Assembly: GCF_017301735.1 (NCBI RefSeq)
Contig: NZ_CP071090.1
Span: 3,152,001-3,216,000 of the forward strand
Source of the DNA: Pyxidicoccus parkwaysis
GTDB lineage: Bacteria > Myxococcota > Myxococcia > Myxococcales > Myxococcaceae
Length of the DNA: 64,000 nt
Direction of reading: 5' to 3'
Shown in pieces: positions 17,091 through 30,048 of this stretch. The translations under genes were made by a program, and so were the position numbers. Within the stretch, counting starts at the first letter, position 1. Each line of letters opens with the position of its first letter. The notes under the pieces are model-generated. The model worked only from the letters and a program-made list of their open reading frames with translations, was not told where the DNA came from and made no database searches.

Positions 17091-18467
17091 TCAGTGCGGT
17101 GTCTGGGAGGCGAGGCCTTGGGGCCTGTCCGGGACCGCGTCGGGCAGCGCCGTCTCCACGTGCCGCACTCCAGGCGACAGCGCGCACGCCACCACCAGCA
17201 GCACCGTGAGGATGCCCAGCAGCAGGAAGAGCAATGCGATGCCCCGGCCCGGCCCGGTGCCGCCGAGCCATGGGCCCATGAGCGCGGCCAGCGGACCTCC
17301 CGTGACCATCAGCGGCTCGAACACGTGGTCCGCCAGAGGGCCGGAGAGGAGATACGCGACGGGGATGAAGCCGCCGGACAGCGAGGAGTGCACGGCGAAG
17401 ACGCGGCCCTGCAGCCCGATGGGCACCTTGCGCTGCCACACTGTCTGATTGCAGCTCATGATGACGGGGATGGTGGACAGCACTCCGAAGGCGCCCGCGC
17501 CCACCATCCACGCCGAGGCGCGCGTGGCCCCGAAGGCGAGGAAGAGGCCCTGCAGCAGCACGAAGCCGAGCACGCCCCAGATGCGGTCTCTCGGACCGCC
17601 CCAGGCGAGCAGCACCACGCTGCCGGCGAGCATGCCCAGGCCGCCCGCCGTCATCACGAAGCCCAGGGTGCGCACATCGGAGAAGGACATCACCAGCGGC
17701 GTGACGAGCACCTGGATGATGCCCAGGTTGAAGCTCATCAGCGTGATGAGCACCTGGAGGCCGAAGAGGCCCGGGCGCTCGCGGATGAAGCGCCAGCCCA
17801 CCGCCGCATCCTGGAGCACGTGCCCGCCCGGCTTCCCGGTGGTGGACGCGGCCTCGTCCCGAGGGGCCTCCGGAATGCGGAGGTAGTGCAGCACGACCAG
17901 CGCGAAGGTGAAGGTGACGACGTCGATGGCCAGCAGGCCGGTGACGCCGATGAGGGGCATCAGCATGCCGGACAGCAGCGGCGCGACGATGTAGCCCAGC
18001 GCCATGCCCAGCTGCATGAGGCCATTGGCGCGCGGCAGTTGCTCCGTCGTCACCATCAGCACCGTGGCCTTGGGAAAGGCCGGCAGGTGGATGCTGTTGA
18101 ACGCCGCGCCCCCCGCGACGAGCGCGAGAATGGCGCCCACGCCCAGGCGGTCCGTGTAGAGCAGCAGCGCGATGAGCAGCGTGCACACGCCGCCACCCGC
18201 GTGCCCCAGGAACATCAGCCGGCGCAAATCGTACCGGTCCACCACGCCGCCCAGGAGCGGCGCCACCAGCACGCCCGGCGCGAAGCTGGCCAGGGCGATG
18301 AACGAGTAGAGCGACGTGGACTTCGTGTGCTCGTACATCCACACGCCCAGGCCGAAGCCCGTCAGGTGCGTCCCGATGGCCGACACCGTCTGCGCGACCC
18401 ACAGCAGCACGTACCGGGGGAAGCTCTGGGGCGGAGGCGGCAGCGGGAGGGTGGCGGCGGTGGTCAT
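17091..18467 (-). CDS. MFS exporter (EntS-like / MFS_3)
   Basis: A 458-residue polytopic protein with an N-terminal SFPRYVLLWVAQTVSAIGTHLTGFG segment and a VVDRYDLRRLM loop, typical of MFS_3/EntS-like efflux proteins found in siderophore and antibiotic clusters. Twelve or so hydrophobic helices with a central loop. Its ATG shares one base with the stop of the preceding small gene (TGATG). In this operon it should export the finished glycosylated product. Confidence 0.9.
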   Translation of the reverse strand: MTTAATLPLPPPPQSFPRYVLLWVAQTVSAIGTHLTGFGLGVWMYEHTKSTSLYSFIALASFAPGVLVAPLLGGVVDRYDLRRLMFLGHAGGGVCTLLIALLLYTDRLGVGAILALVAGGAAFNSIHLPAFPKATVLMVTTEQLPRANGLMQLGMALGYIVAPLLSGMLMPLIGVTGLLAIDVVTFTFALVVLHYLRIPEAPRDEAASTTGKPGGHVLQDAAVGWRFIRERPGLFGLQVLITLMSFNLGIIQVLVTPLVMSFSDVRTLGFVMTAGGLGMLAGSVVLLAWGGPRDRIWGVLGFVLLQGLFLAFGATRASAWMVGAGAFGVLSTIPVIMSCNQTVWQRKVPIGLQGRVFAVHSSLSGGFIPVAYLLSGPLADHVFEPLMVTGGPLAALMGPWLGGTGPGRGIALLFLLLGILTVLLVVACALSPGVRHVETALPDAVPDRPQGLASQTPH

Positions 18468-18796
18468 CACTTCTGGCCCTCGGCCTCGAGCCGCGCCACG
18501 TCCCGCTTCATCCGCGCGTGGTTGTCGTCGATGCCGTGGCGCGCGTCCGCCAGCATGTGGACTTCGAACTCCTGGTAGCCGAACGAGGGCCAGGCGCGCA
18601 TGAGCGTCAGCAGCGCCTCGTGCGACTCCGCGTTGGCGATGCACATGCCGGCGCGGGGCAGCAGGTAGTAGGCGCAGTCGAACGTGCCGTCCGCCAGCCG
18701 CGCGCCCACCCAGTCCCGCACCGCGCGGTTGAGGGCGGTGGGGTCCGGCGGGTACGGGCCGTTGGGACGGTCCCTGGCGATGATGAGGAACTTCAT
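18467..18796 (-). CDS. YciI-like / muconolactone-isomerase-like small protein
   Basis: A 109-residue protein in the ferredoxin-like dimeric alpha+beta group: it starts MKFLIIARD, has a helix-strand pair (GTFDCAYYLL), then the YciI-style end FEVHMLAD. Such small proteins act as isomerases, cyclases or helper proteins in several natural-product clusters. The exact chemistry cannot be read here. It lies between a glycosyltransferase (47 bases upstream) and the MFS exporter (overlapping). A cyclisation or isomerisation role in product release is possible because the assembly line has no TE. Confidence 0.7.
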   Translation of the reverse strand: MKFLIIARDRPNGPYPPDPTALNRAVRDWVGARLADGTFDCAYYLLPRAGMCIANAESHEALLTLMRAWPSFGYQEFEVHMLADARHGIDDNHARMKRDVARLEAEGQK

Positions 18797-18843
18797 GGTG
18801 GGAACTCCCGCGGCGCGGCGCGCCGCCTTGGGCAGCGAAGAGG

Positions 18844-20130
18844 TCAGACGCCAGTGAGGCGCGAGTACACGTCCAGGGTTGCGCGGGCCATGGTGGTCCG
18901 CTCGAAGCGCTCACGGGCCACGCGTGGCCCTGCCTCGCGCAGCACACGGGCGAGCTTCGCGTCCTGGAGGATTCGGAGCTGCGCCTGCGCGAGCTCGCCT
19001 TCGTCCACGCGCAGCCGCGCGTCCGCCTCCCGGTGGATGGGGACCAGCAGGCCGGACTCGCCATGCTGGAGGATTTCCGCCGGGCCTCCGGAGGCCACGG
19101 CTACCACGGGACTGCCCGCGGCCATCGGCTCCACCACCGCGTAGCCGAACGGCTCGTAGAGCGACGGCACCACCGTCACATCCGCGAGGTGGTAGAGCGC
19201 GGCGAGCTGCTCGCGCGACAAGTTGCCCAGCCGCTTCACGCGCGTCTTGAGCACCGGGTGCGCGTCCTCCAGCAGGGCCAGCTCGTCCGCGAGCTGATGC
19301 GTCTCACCCCGGCCCTGCTGTCCCTGCGCATGGACGTACTGCGGCTCCATGCCGGCCAGCGCGTACGTGACGTCCGGCGCGGCCTCGAGGACGCGCACCG
19401 CGGAGCGCAGCAGCGGCAGCAGGCCCTTCTGCAGGGTGGGCCGGCCCGCGAAGGCCACCACCCGGCGCCCCTGGAGTCCCCACTGCTCGCGCAGCGCGGC
19501 CAGCGCCTCGGGAGCGGGCGCGGCCTGGAAGAGGCCCGTGTCGAAGCCGTTGTGGATGACGGAGACCTTCTCGCGGGGGACGCCGAGCGACTCGCACAGG
19601 ACGTCGCGCATGGACGCCGAGACGGCGATGAGGGCGGTGGCCGCGTGGCAGAGCTGCCGCTCCACCGCGCCCACGACGTCGAGCGCCACCGAGCCCCACC
19701 AGCGGCGCAGGGGCAGGTGCAGCATGTGCACGCTGATGAGGAGCTTCGCTCCCAGCCGCTGTTGGACCTGGAGCGCCGCGGGCACCATCCAGAAGTCGTG
19801 GCAATGCAGCACGTCCGGCGTCTCGCCGGTGCGCTCCGCGAGGGCGAGGATGTACGCGGCCAGCTCCTCGTTGAAGCGCTGGAGCTGCTCGGGCGTGGGG
19901 TTGCCATCCGCGCCCAGCGGCATGCGCAGGATGGCCGGGCTCGGCTGGAGCCGGTGGACTCGGCCGTCCACGGCGCTCGGCTTCGTCAGGCTCGTGGTGA
20001 TGACCGTGGGCTGGCAGCCGAGCGTCTCCAGTCCGGCGACCAGCTCCTGGGTATGGGTGTAGAGCCCGCCGACGGAGACCTCTCGGGGCTCGGGGTACTG
20101 CGGGGTCAGCAGACAGACGCGTGGGGACAT
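18844..20130 (-). CDS. GT4-family glycosyltransferase (second of two)
   Basis: A 428-residue retaining GT-B glycosyltransferase: N-terminal acceptor half with VGGLYTHTQELV, and a C-terminal nucleotide-sugar half with FAGRPTLQKG and the E-x7-E pair in EPFGYAVVEPM. It resembles the glycosyltransferase at 20920-22218 in layout, so the two likely arose from one family and may add two sugars. No membrane segment. It follows the thioesterase gene by seven bases. The sugar donor and acceptor are unknown. Confidence 0.92.
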   Translation of the reverse strand: MSPRVCLLTPQYPEPREVSVGGLYTHTQELVAGLETLGCQPTVITTSLTKPSAVDGRVHRLQPSPAILRMPLGADGNPTPEQLQRFNEELAAYILALAERTGETPDVLHCHDFWMVPAALQVQQRLGAKLLISVHMLHLPLRRWWGSVALDVVGAVERQLCHAATALIAVSASMRDVLCESLGVPREKVSVIHNGFDTGLFQAAPAPEALAALREQWGLQGRRVVAFAGRPTLQKGLLPLLRSAVRVLEAAPDVTYALAGMEPQYVHAQGQQGRGETHQLADELALLEDAHPVLKTRVKRLGNLSREQLAALYHLADVTVVPSLYEPFGYAVVEPMAAGSPVVAVASGGPAEILQHGESGLLVPIHREADARLRVDEGELAQAQLRILQDAKLARVLREAGPRVARERFERTTMARATLDVYSRLTGV

Positions 20131-20137
20131 GGCGGGC

Positions 20138-20923
20138 TCAGGGATGGGAGGGAGGAGCGGCGAGGGCCCGACGCAGAGCCTGGAGGAGGCCCCGAGGCGT
20201 GCCCCGAAGGAAGAAGTGGTCGCCGAGGAAGGTGCGCGACGTGAATGGGCCGGAGGACAGCGCGCGCCAGGCCTGGATGGCGTCGTCGGGCACGTAGTCC
20301 TCGATGCCCCGGAACGCGGACAACGGACACGTGAGCGGCGGGCCCGGCGTGAAGGTGTAGCCCTCGCATACGGCGGTGTCGGCGAGCAGGACGTCCTGCA
20401 CCAGCGAGAGGAGCTCCTCGCCCATGCCCGGAGGCAGGGCCAGTGCCGCCTCGCGCCGCCGGGCCTCGCTTGCGTCGATGGCGCGCGTGGGGCCCTTCAT
20501 GGGTGAAGCCGCTAGGGTGTGCGGAGCGCGGTAGCTGGCGACGAAGAGGTGCTCGGGGCCGGGCAGGCCGCGGGCTCGCAGCGCGCGGGTCAGCTCGAAG
20601 GCGAGCAGGGCTCCCATGCTGTGTCCGAAGAGGGCGAAGGGACGGTCCGCGTGACGGGCCACCACGTCCGCCAGCGCTGCCACCACGGCGCGTCCGTCGC
20701 GCAGGGGCGGCTCGCTCAGGCGGGACTCGCGCCCGGGCAGCTGCACCGGGCAGACCTCGATGTCCGGGCCCAGCTCCGCCTGCCACGTGCGGAACAGCGA
20801 CGCGCCGCCGCCCGCGTGCGGCAGGCAGAACAGGCGCAGGCGTGCCTGGGGCCGCGGGGCATGGAAGGCCAGCCAGGGCTCCGCCGGCGGTGCGCTCTCG
20901 GTGAGGGAAGCGGCCACGCTCAT
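20138..20923 (-). CDS. Type II thioesterase
   Basis: A 261-residue type II (external) thioesterase: LPHAGGG near the start, nucleophile Ser102 in GHSMG, and catalytic His in GDHFFL near the end. These enzymes clear stalled or wrongly loaded chains from carrier domains, and can release products. The ATG overlaps the stop of the glycosyltransferase upstream by four bases. As no TE domain exists on the synthases of this cluster, this protein may also take part in release; editing is the safer call. Confidence 0.93.
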   Translation of the reverse strand: MSVAASLTESAPPAEPWLAFHAPRPQARLRLFCLPHAGGGASLFRTWQAELGPDIEVCPVQLPGRESRLSEPPLRDGRAVVAALADVVARHADRPFALFGHSMGALLAFELTRALRARGLPGPEHLFVASYRAPHTLAASPMKGPTRAIDASEARRREAALALPPGMGEELLSLVQDVLLADTAVCEGYTFTPGPPLTCPLSAFRGIEDYVPDDAIQAWRALSSGPFTSRTFLGDHFFLRGTPRGLLQALRRALAAPPSHP

Positions 20924-22218
20924 GACACGGCCTCCTGCCGCGCGGACACGTGGTGCGGAGGCGGCGCGCCCAGCAGCGCGCGGTACACGGCGAGGTTCGC
21001 CGCAATCATCTTCTCCAGGGAGAAGTGCTCCACCACGCGACGTTGGCCGGCCTCTCCCATGCGCCGGGCGCGCACGGGGTCCTCCAGCAGGGAGAGCTGG
21101 GCGGCGGCGAGGGACTCCACGTCCACCTCGCGCAGGTCGCCATGGTCCGAGGGGCGCACCGGCACCAGCAGGCCTGTCTCGCCGGGGACGACAATCTCCG
21201 CGGGTCCGCCGGAGCGCGTGGCCACCAGCGGGAGACCGGAGGCCATCTGCTCGATGGCGGTGTAGCCGAAGGGCTCGTAGATGGAGGGCACCACGGCCAC
21301 GTCGGCGATGCGGTGGAGCAGGCCGAGCTGGGGACGGGGCAGCTTTCCCAGCAGCTTCACGCGGCCCAGAAGCGGCGCATACCGGCGCGACAGCGCCTGC
21401 ACCATCTGCGTGGACTCGCGCGAGTCGGTGCCACCCGCGAGGAGGAAGCGCGTCGCGGGGCGCTCGGCCAGCACGCGCTCGGCGGCGGCGAAGAGGGCGG
21501 AGATGCCCTTCTGCGGATGGAGCCGGCCCGTGTAGAGCACCACCCGCTCGTCCGGCGCGGCCACGGTGGCGCGCAGGCGCGCATAGGTCTCCGGGGGATG
21601 CGCCGGCTGGAGGTTGGGGCGCGCGTCCATGGCGCAGTGGATGGTGTGCAGCAGCGACTCCGGCATCCCGTACGTGTCGCGGATGAGCTGCGACATGGAG
21701 GCGCTGACGGAGACGATGGGCGTGCTGCCGTCGTAGAGGTGGCGTTCCTCCTCCAGGATTTCCGGGTCGGGCGTCTGGCCCCACCAGCGCTCGGCGGGCT
21801 CGGAGATGTAGTGGCTGGTGCCGAGCACGGGCACGTCCACCGCACGGCCCAGCCTCCGGGCCGCGCGCGCGGTGTGCCACTGGTGGAAGTGGATGAGGTC
21901 CGGACGCTGCTCGCGGACGAGCTCGCGGGCGTGGACGAGCAGGTCCTCGTTGAAGGCACGGATGCCCTGCACGAGGGACAGGCGGCCTGCCCGGGAGAGG
22001 CTCGCGCGGCTGGGCGGCACCAGGTGCACGGTGAGGTTCGGCTCGCGCAACACCGCGGGCTCGCCGGGCGTGTACGCGAGCACGGTGACGGAGCAGCCCG
22101 CGCGGGCAAGGCCCGTGGCCAATTCGTAGACGTAGGTGCCCACGCCGCCAGCGACGTCGGGCGTGTACTCCATGGCGAGTAGCAGCACGGAGAGGGGCAT
22201 GGTGTTTGGGCGTCCCAT
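20920..22218 (-). CDS. GT4-family glycosyltransferase (first of two)
   Basis: A 432-residue GT4 glycosyltransferase starting with the starch-synthase-like VAGGVGTYVYEL segment; the donor half has YTGRLHPQKG and EPFGYTAIEQM (the E-x7-E pair). ATG 22218 is chosen because TAGGAGA lies nine bases upstream, where the TAG is also the stop of the PKS gene. An ATG at 22200 is the alternative. Translational coupling to the PKS points to glycosylation of the polyketide product. Donor sugar not predictable. Confidence 0.92.
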   Translation of the reverse strand: MGRPNTMPLSVLLLAMEYTPDVAGGVGTYVYELATGLARAGCSVTVLAYTPGEPAVLREPNLTVHLVPPSRASLSRAGRLSLVQGIRAFNEDLLVHARELVREQRPDLIHFHQWHTARAARRLGRAVDVPVLGTSHYISEPAERWWGQTPDPEILEEERHLYDGSTPIVSVSASMSQLIRDTYGMPESLLHTIHCAMDARPNLQPAHPPETYARLRATVAAPDERVVLYTGRLHPQKGISALFAAAERVLAERPATRFLLAGGTDSRESTQMVQALSRRYAPLLGRVKLLGKLPRPQLGLLHRIADVAVVPSIYEPFGYTAIEQMASGLPLVATRSGGPAEIVVPGETGLLVPVRPSDHGDLREVDVESLAAAQLSLLEDPVRARRMGEAGQRRVVEHFSLEKMIAANLAVYRALLGAPPPHHVSARQEAVS

Positions 22219-22231
22219 GGTGAGTGGTCTC

Positions 22232-25312
<3,081 letters not shown>

Positions 25313-25322
25313 AGAAGAGCTC

Positions 25323-28300
25323 CTAGCGGGTGGACGGACGGCGCTGGCCGAGCTGTTCGCGGCGCCGCGCTCCGCGTCCGCGCCGGTCGGTAGTGGGAGT
25401 GGATTCATCGGAGCGGCGCGACAGCAGCCGAGCCATTCCGCCCAGGGTGGGGTTGGCGAAGAGCGCGACGACGGGCACGTCCACGCCCAGCCGCCGCTTC
25501 ACCTCGGCGATGACCTTGAGGCCGATGAGCGAGTTGCCTCCCAGGTCGAAGAAGTTCTCGTGCGGGTCCACGCGCTCCACGCCCAGCAGGCGCCGCCAGA
25601 TTTCCTCCAGCGCGGCCTCCACGTCGTCCGCGGGCACGGCGACGCTCCCCGCTTCAGTGGCAACCGCGTCCTGCGCTCCCAGCGCGTCGCGAAGCAGCGT
25701 GGCGCCCTGGGCGATGAGGGTGGGCAGGTGCCGCGTGGACACCACGACCTGGGTGGGCAGCGCGGCCATCACGCGCGTGAAGACGTCCAGGCCCTCGGCG
25801 TTGGTCAGCGCGGGGGCGAGCAGTGCCTCGCGCACCTTCCGAGCGGCTGCGGGAAGGTCGGTGGCCACGGCCTGGCCCACCTCGCGCCACGTGTCCCAGG
25901 CGAGCGCCACGGTGGGCAATCCACGCGCCGCGCGCATCTGGGCGAAGGACTCCTGGAAGGCGCAGGCCGCGCAGTGGTCCACCTGCCCGGGCTCGGCGGT
26001 GTACGCGGTGCGCGACGAGCACAGCAGCAGGAAGTCCAGCGGCGTGTCTTCCAGCAGCGCGTCGAGGACGAGCGTGCCCCGCACCTTGGGGCGGAGAACC
26101 TCGGCCACGGCCTGTGGCGTGCGGAGCTGCGCGAGCCCACCCGCGGCGACGCCCGCCGCGTGGATGACGCCATGCAGGGCACCGAAGGTCTCCCGGGTGC
26201 GCCGCAGCACCTCCGACATGGCCTCGGCGTCCGCGACGTCCGCGCGAAGCACCAGCACGCGCGCGCCCTGGGCTTCCATCGCCAGCAACCGGCGCAGCGT
26301 CCGTGCAGGCGCATCGTCATGGGACGCGACGTGGGCCTCCCACCCGTTGCGCTCGGGCAGGGCGGTGCGGCCCACCAGCACGAGCCGGGCCTTCGCGGTG
26401 CGGGCAAGCAGCTCCGCCAGCTCCAGGCCGATGGCGCCCAGGCCGCCGGTGATGAGGTACGTCCCCTCTGGACGCACGCGGGAGGGGAGGGACGGAGGCG
26501 GTGCTTCCAGTCGCACGGGGGCGAAGTCCTGCTCCCAGCGGTGGGCTCCGCGCAGCGCCACGCATGCGTCTCGCGCTGGGCCCGTCACCTCCGCCAGCAG
26601 TCGCGCCGCCAGCACCTCGCGCGCCTCCGGCGTGGCGGGAAGCTCCACGTCCACCGAGGCGCACGTCAGCCCCGGAAGCTCGTGAGGCAGCACGCGGCAC
26701 GCACCCAGGAGCGTGGCCTTCTCGGGAGCCAACGCTTCGTGGCCGGTGACGGCATGCAGTCCCGTGGAGACGACAGCGAGGTGCGGAGCGCCAGTTGCGC
26801 TCAGCGTCCCGAGCTGCTGGGACAGGAGCAGCAGGCTCAGGAGGCCGCGCTCCTGCGCGAGCGCCAGCCCCGGCGCGTCCACGCCCGTCGGCTCAAGGCT
26901 CCACAGGTGGACGATGCGCTCGGGCCGGTGGCCGTCCTCGCCGAGCGCGGCGGTGAGTGCCGCATAGGAGGCGGGCTCCGTGGGGTGCACGTCATAGCCG
27001 CCGTCCTCGTTGCGCCGAAAGGTCGTTCCCGGCCGCACGAGGCGCACGGAGGCGCCGCCGTCGCGCAGCTTCCGCGCGAGCGCATCCGCCACGCCGCCGC
27101 CATCCGCGAAGAGCAGCCAGGAGCGGGGCACGGCCGTGGGCTGGCCCGGAGGCAGGGAGCGCTTCCACGACGGGAGGTAGAACCAGTCTGCGGGGTCCGC
27201 GCGCCGTTCCAGCGTGTCCCCGGTGGGCAGCCGCTCTGTGCGCGGCTCCATCCAGTGGTGCTTGTGCTCGAAGGGGTAGGTGGGCAGCACCACGCGGCGG
27301 CGCGACTCCCCCGAGGAGAGGCGCTGGAAATCCACCGGCACGCCCGCGAGCCACAGCTTCCCCAGGGTCTGCAGGGCGAAGCGCAGGTCCGAGCCCGGCT
27401 CGCGCGGGGCGCGCATGCTGGCCAGCACCGCGGTGGGTGCGTCTCGCGCAATCTGCACGCGTGCCAGCGAGCCCAGCGTCCGGCCCGGCCCCACCTCCAG
27501 CAGCACGCGCGATGGCACCGACAGCAGCGTGTGCACGCCCTGGCCGAAGCGCACCGGCTGGCGCAGGTGCCGCACCCAGTAGTCGGCGTTAGTAGCCTCC
27601 TCCGGGGTGAGCCACGTCCCCGTCACGCCGGACACGACGGGGCGCGAGGGCGGGTTCAACTTCAGCCGGCGGACGGCGGCGGAGAAGGCGGGGAGGATGG
27701 GGTCGATGAGGTGCGAGTGCGCCGCCACGTCGATGTGCACGCGCCGGTGCCCCACGCCCAGTGCCGTCAGCCGCGCGGCGAAGGCATCCACGGCCGCCGA
27801 CTCTCCCGCGACGACGCACTGGGTGGGGCCGTTGCTCGCCGCCAGCGACAGTGACGGCTCCAGCAGCTCCGCGAGCTGCTCCTCGGACAGAGCCACGGAG
27901 AGCATGGCACCCGCAGCGAGCTGCTCGAACAGGCGTCCCCGTTCGGCCACCAACGCCAGCGCGTCCTCCAGCGAGAAGACGCCCGCGAGGCACGCGGCCA
28001 CGTACTCGCCCATGCTGTGCCCGATGAAGGCCTCTGCCTCCACTCCCCACGACGCCCATAGCTTCGCCAGCGCGTACTCCACCGAGAACAGCGCGGGCAG
28101 TCCCACGGACGGTCGCGGTATCGGCAGAGCCTCGTCCCCGGCTTCGCCGCCAGGAGGGTAGAGCGCCTCGCGGAGCGAGGGCCCCCCCTGTCGTGACAGC
28201 AGTGCTGCGCAGGCCTCGAACGCCTCGCGGAACGCGGGCTCCTTCTCGTACAGCTCCTGTCCCATGCGCAGGTGCTGGGCGCCGCCTCCGGGGAAGAGGA

Positions 28301-29912
28301 AGACCACCGGGCGCGCGCCGTCCTTCACCACGCCCTGGTGCAGACGCTCGCGGTCCACCGTGCCCAGCACCTCCACGGCCTCCTCGCGCGAGCCGCACAC
28401 CAGGACCCGGCGGTGGGCGAAGGCCTTGCGCCCCACCTGGAGCGTCCACGCGACGTCGGCCAGCGGCTGCTCCGGATGGGCCTCGAGGTGGGTGGCCAGC
28501 CGTCGGGTGGCGGCCTCCAGCGCCGTCTCCGTGCGCGCGGAGAGCACGAGCAACTGCGCGTCGCGCGAGGGACCGGAGGCGGGCCGCGCGTGGACCTCCT
28601 CCAGGACGGCGTGCGCGTTGGTGCCGCCGATGCCGAACGAGCTGACGCCCGCGCGTCGCGGATGTTCGCCGCGCGTGCGCCAGGCCTCCGCGCGGGAGCT
28701 CACGTAGAAGGGCGTGGAGGCCCAGTCGATGTTCGGATTGGGCGTGTCGAAGTGCAGCGTCGGCGGGATGAGGCCGTGCTCCACCGCGAGCGTTGCCTTG
28801 ATGAGCCCGGCCACGCCCGCCGCCGCGTCCAGGTGGCCGATGTTGGCCTTCACCGAGCCCAGCGCGCAGAACGCCGTGGCCTCGGTGCTCGCGCGGAACA
28901 CCCGCGTCAGCGCGGAGACCTCCACCGGGTCGCCCAGGAGCGTGCCGGTGCCGTGCGCCTCCACGAAGCCCACCGTCTCTGGCGTCACATCTGCTAGCGC
29001 GTGCGCCCGCGCGATGACCTCCGCCTGCCCCTCCACTGACGGCGCGGTGAAGCCCAGCTTCGCGGCGCCATCGTTGTTGATGGCCGTGGCGCGCAGCACC
29101 GCGTGGATGGGGTTGCCGTCCTTGAGCGCGTCCTCCAGGCGCTTGAGCACCACCACGCCCACGCCATTGCCGAAGAGTGTGCCCTGCGCCCGCGCGTCGA
29201 ACGGACGGCAATGGCCATCCGGTGAAGCGAGCCCGCCCGGCTGGTGCACATGGCCCGTGCGCTGGGGCACGTCCACGGACACGCCGCCCGCGAGCGCCAC
29301 GTCGCACTGGAAGCCCAGCAGCGCCTGGCACGCCAGATGGGTGGCCACCAGGGACGTGGAGCAGCCCGTCTGCACGTCCAGCGCCGGGCCCTTCAAGTCC
29401 AGGTGGTACGCCACGCGCGTGGCGAGGAAGTCCTTGTCGTTGCCTATCATCACCTGGAACGCCTCGTCGGACGCGAGCAGCTCCGGGTGCGTGCGCAGGT
29501 TGAAGAGCAGGTAGGTGCTGAGGCTGGTGCCCGCGAAGACGCCCACCGACTTCGAGTCCGCGTCCAGGCCATGCCCCGCGCGCTCCAGGGCCTCCCAGGC
29601 GCACTCCAGGAAGATGCGGTGCTGCGGGTCCATCAGCGCCGCCTCGCGCGGGCTGTAGCCGAAGAAGGCCGCGTCGAAGCCGGCCACGTCCTCCAGCACC
29701 GCGCCGGCGCGCACGAAGTCCGGCTGCTTCAGCCGCTCCTCGGGCACGCCCCGCGCGCGCAGCTCTTCGTCGGTGAAGACGCGGATGCCCTCCACGCCGG
29801 CACAGAGGTTGCGCCAGAACGTCTCCACGTCGGGCGCTCCGGGAAAGCGCCCCGCCATCCCGATGATGGCGATGGCCAGCTCGGAGCCCGGGGGAAGCTC
29901 ATCGTGATTCAT
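25323..29912 (-). CDS. Type I polyketide synthase module KS-AT-KR-ACP, KR probably inactive
   Basis: A 1529-residue PKS module. KS Cys in GCSTS (near 181), with EAHGTGT and NIGHLDAA. AT with GHSMGE (near 634) and an unusual VAAHS in place of the HAFH/YASH motif, so extender choice is uncertain (malonyl most likely). A KR with the structural half and an intact NADPH site (GGLGAIG, near 1160), but the catalytic site reads GQVDHCAACAF: the active Tyr is His1313 and the Asn is Cys1317. ACP with GGNSL near 1458. The KR is therefore probably unable to reduce, giving a beta-keto unit. Confidence 0.95.
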   Translation of the reverse strand: MNHDELPPGSELAIAIIGMAGRFPGAPDVETFWRNLCAGVEGIRVFTDEELRARGVPEERLKQPDFVRAGAVLEDVAGFDAAFFGYSPREAALMDPQHRIFLECAWEALERAGHGLDADSKSVGVFAGTSLSTYLLFNLRTHPELLASDEAFQVMIGNDKDFLATRVAYHLDLKGPALDVQTGCSTSLVATHLACQALLGFQCDVALAGGVSVDVPQRTGHVHQPGGLASPDGHCRPFDARAQGTLFGNGVGVVVLKRLEDALKDGNPIHAVLRATAINNDGAAKLGFTAPSVEGQAEVIARAHALADVTPETVGFVEAHGTGTLLGDPVEVSALTRVFRASTEATAFCALGSVKANIGHLDAAAGVAGLIKATLAVEHGLIPPTLHFDTPNPNIDWASTPFYVSSRAEAWRTRGEHPRRAGVSSFGIGGTNAHAVLEEVHARPASGPSRDAQLLVLSARTETALEAATRRLATHLEAHPEQPLADVAWTLQVGRKAFAHRRVLVCGSREEAVEVLGTVDRERLHQGVVKDGARPVVFLFPGGGAQHLRMGQELYEKEPAFREAFEACAALLSRQGGPSLREALYPPGGEAGDEALPIPRPSVGLPALFSVEYALAKLWASWGVEAEAFIGHSMGEYVAACLAGVFSLEDALALVAERGRLFEQLAAGAMLSVALSEEQLAELLEPSLSLAASNGPTQCVVAGESAAVDAFAARLTALGVGHRRVHIDVAAHSHLIDPILPAFSAAVRRLKLNPPSRPVVSGVTGTWLTPEEATNADYWVRHLRQPVRFGQGVHTLLSVPSRVLLEVGPGRTLGSLARVQIARDAPTAVLASMRAPREPGSDLRFALQTLGKLWLAGVPVDFQRLSSGESRRRVVLPTYPFEHKHHWMEPRTERLPTGDTLERRADPADWFYLPSWKRSLPPGQPTAVPRSWLLFADGGGVADALARKLRDGGASVRLVRPGTTFRRNEDGGYDVHPTEPASYAALTAALGEDGHRPERIVHLWSLEPTGVDAPGLALAQERGLLSLLLLSQQLGTLSATGAPHLAVVSTGLHAVTGHEALAPEKATLLGACRVLPHELPGLTCASVDVELPATPEAREVLAARLLAEVTGPARDACVALRGAHRWEQDFAPVRLEAPPPSLPSRVRPEGTYLITGGLGAIGLELAELLARTAKARLVLVGRTALPERNGWEAHVASHDDAPARTLRRLLAMEAQGARVLVLRADVADAEAMSEVLRRTRETFGALHGVIHAAGVAAGGLAQLRTPQAVAEVLRPKVRGTLVLDALLEDTPLDFLLLCSSRTAYTAEPGQVDHCAACAFQESFAQMRAARGLPTVALAWDTWREVGQAVATDLPAAARKVREALLAPALTNAEGLDVFTRVMAALPTQVVVSTRHLPTLIAQGATLLRDALGAQDAVATEAGSVAVPADDVEAALEEIWRRLLGVERVDPHENFFDLGGNSLIGLKVIAEVKRRLGVDVPVVALFANPTLGGMARLLSRRSDESTPTTDRRGRGARRREQLGQRRPSTR

Positions 29913-30048
29913 GGTGGGTCAAGACCTCGGGGCAAAGCGCTCCGTGTCCGCGTGGGCACACGCGGTCCGGTAAGGACGCCAGGGCAGTCCTTCAGGGCAT
30001 CAGGAAGCGCGGCCCGCCGGAGGGGCGGTGCCGCGGGGTGGGCCGTGG

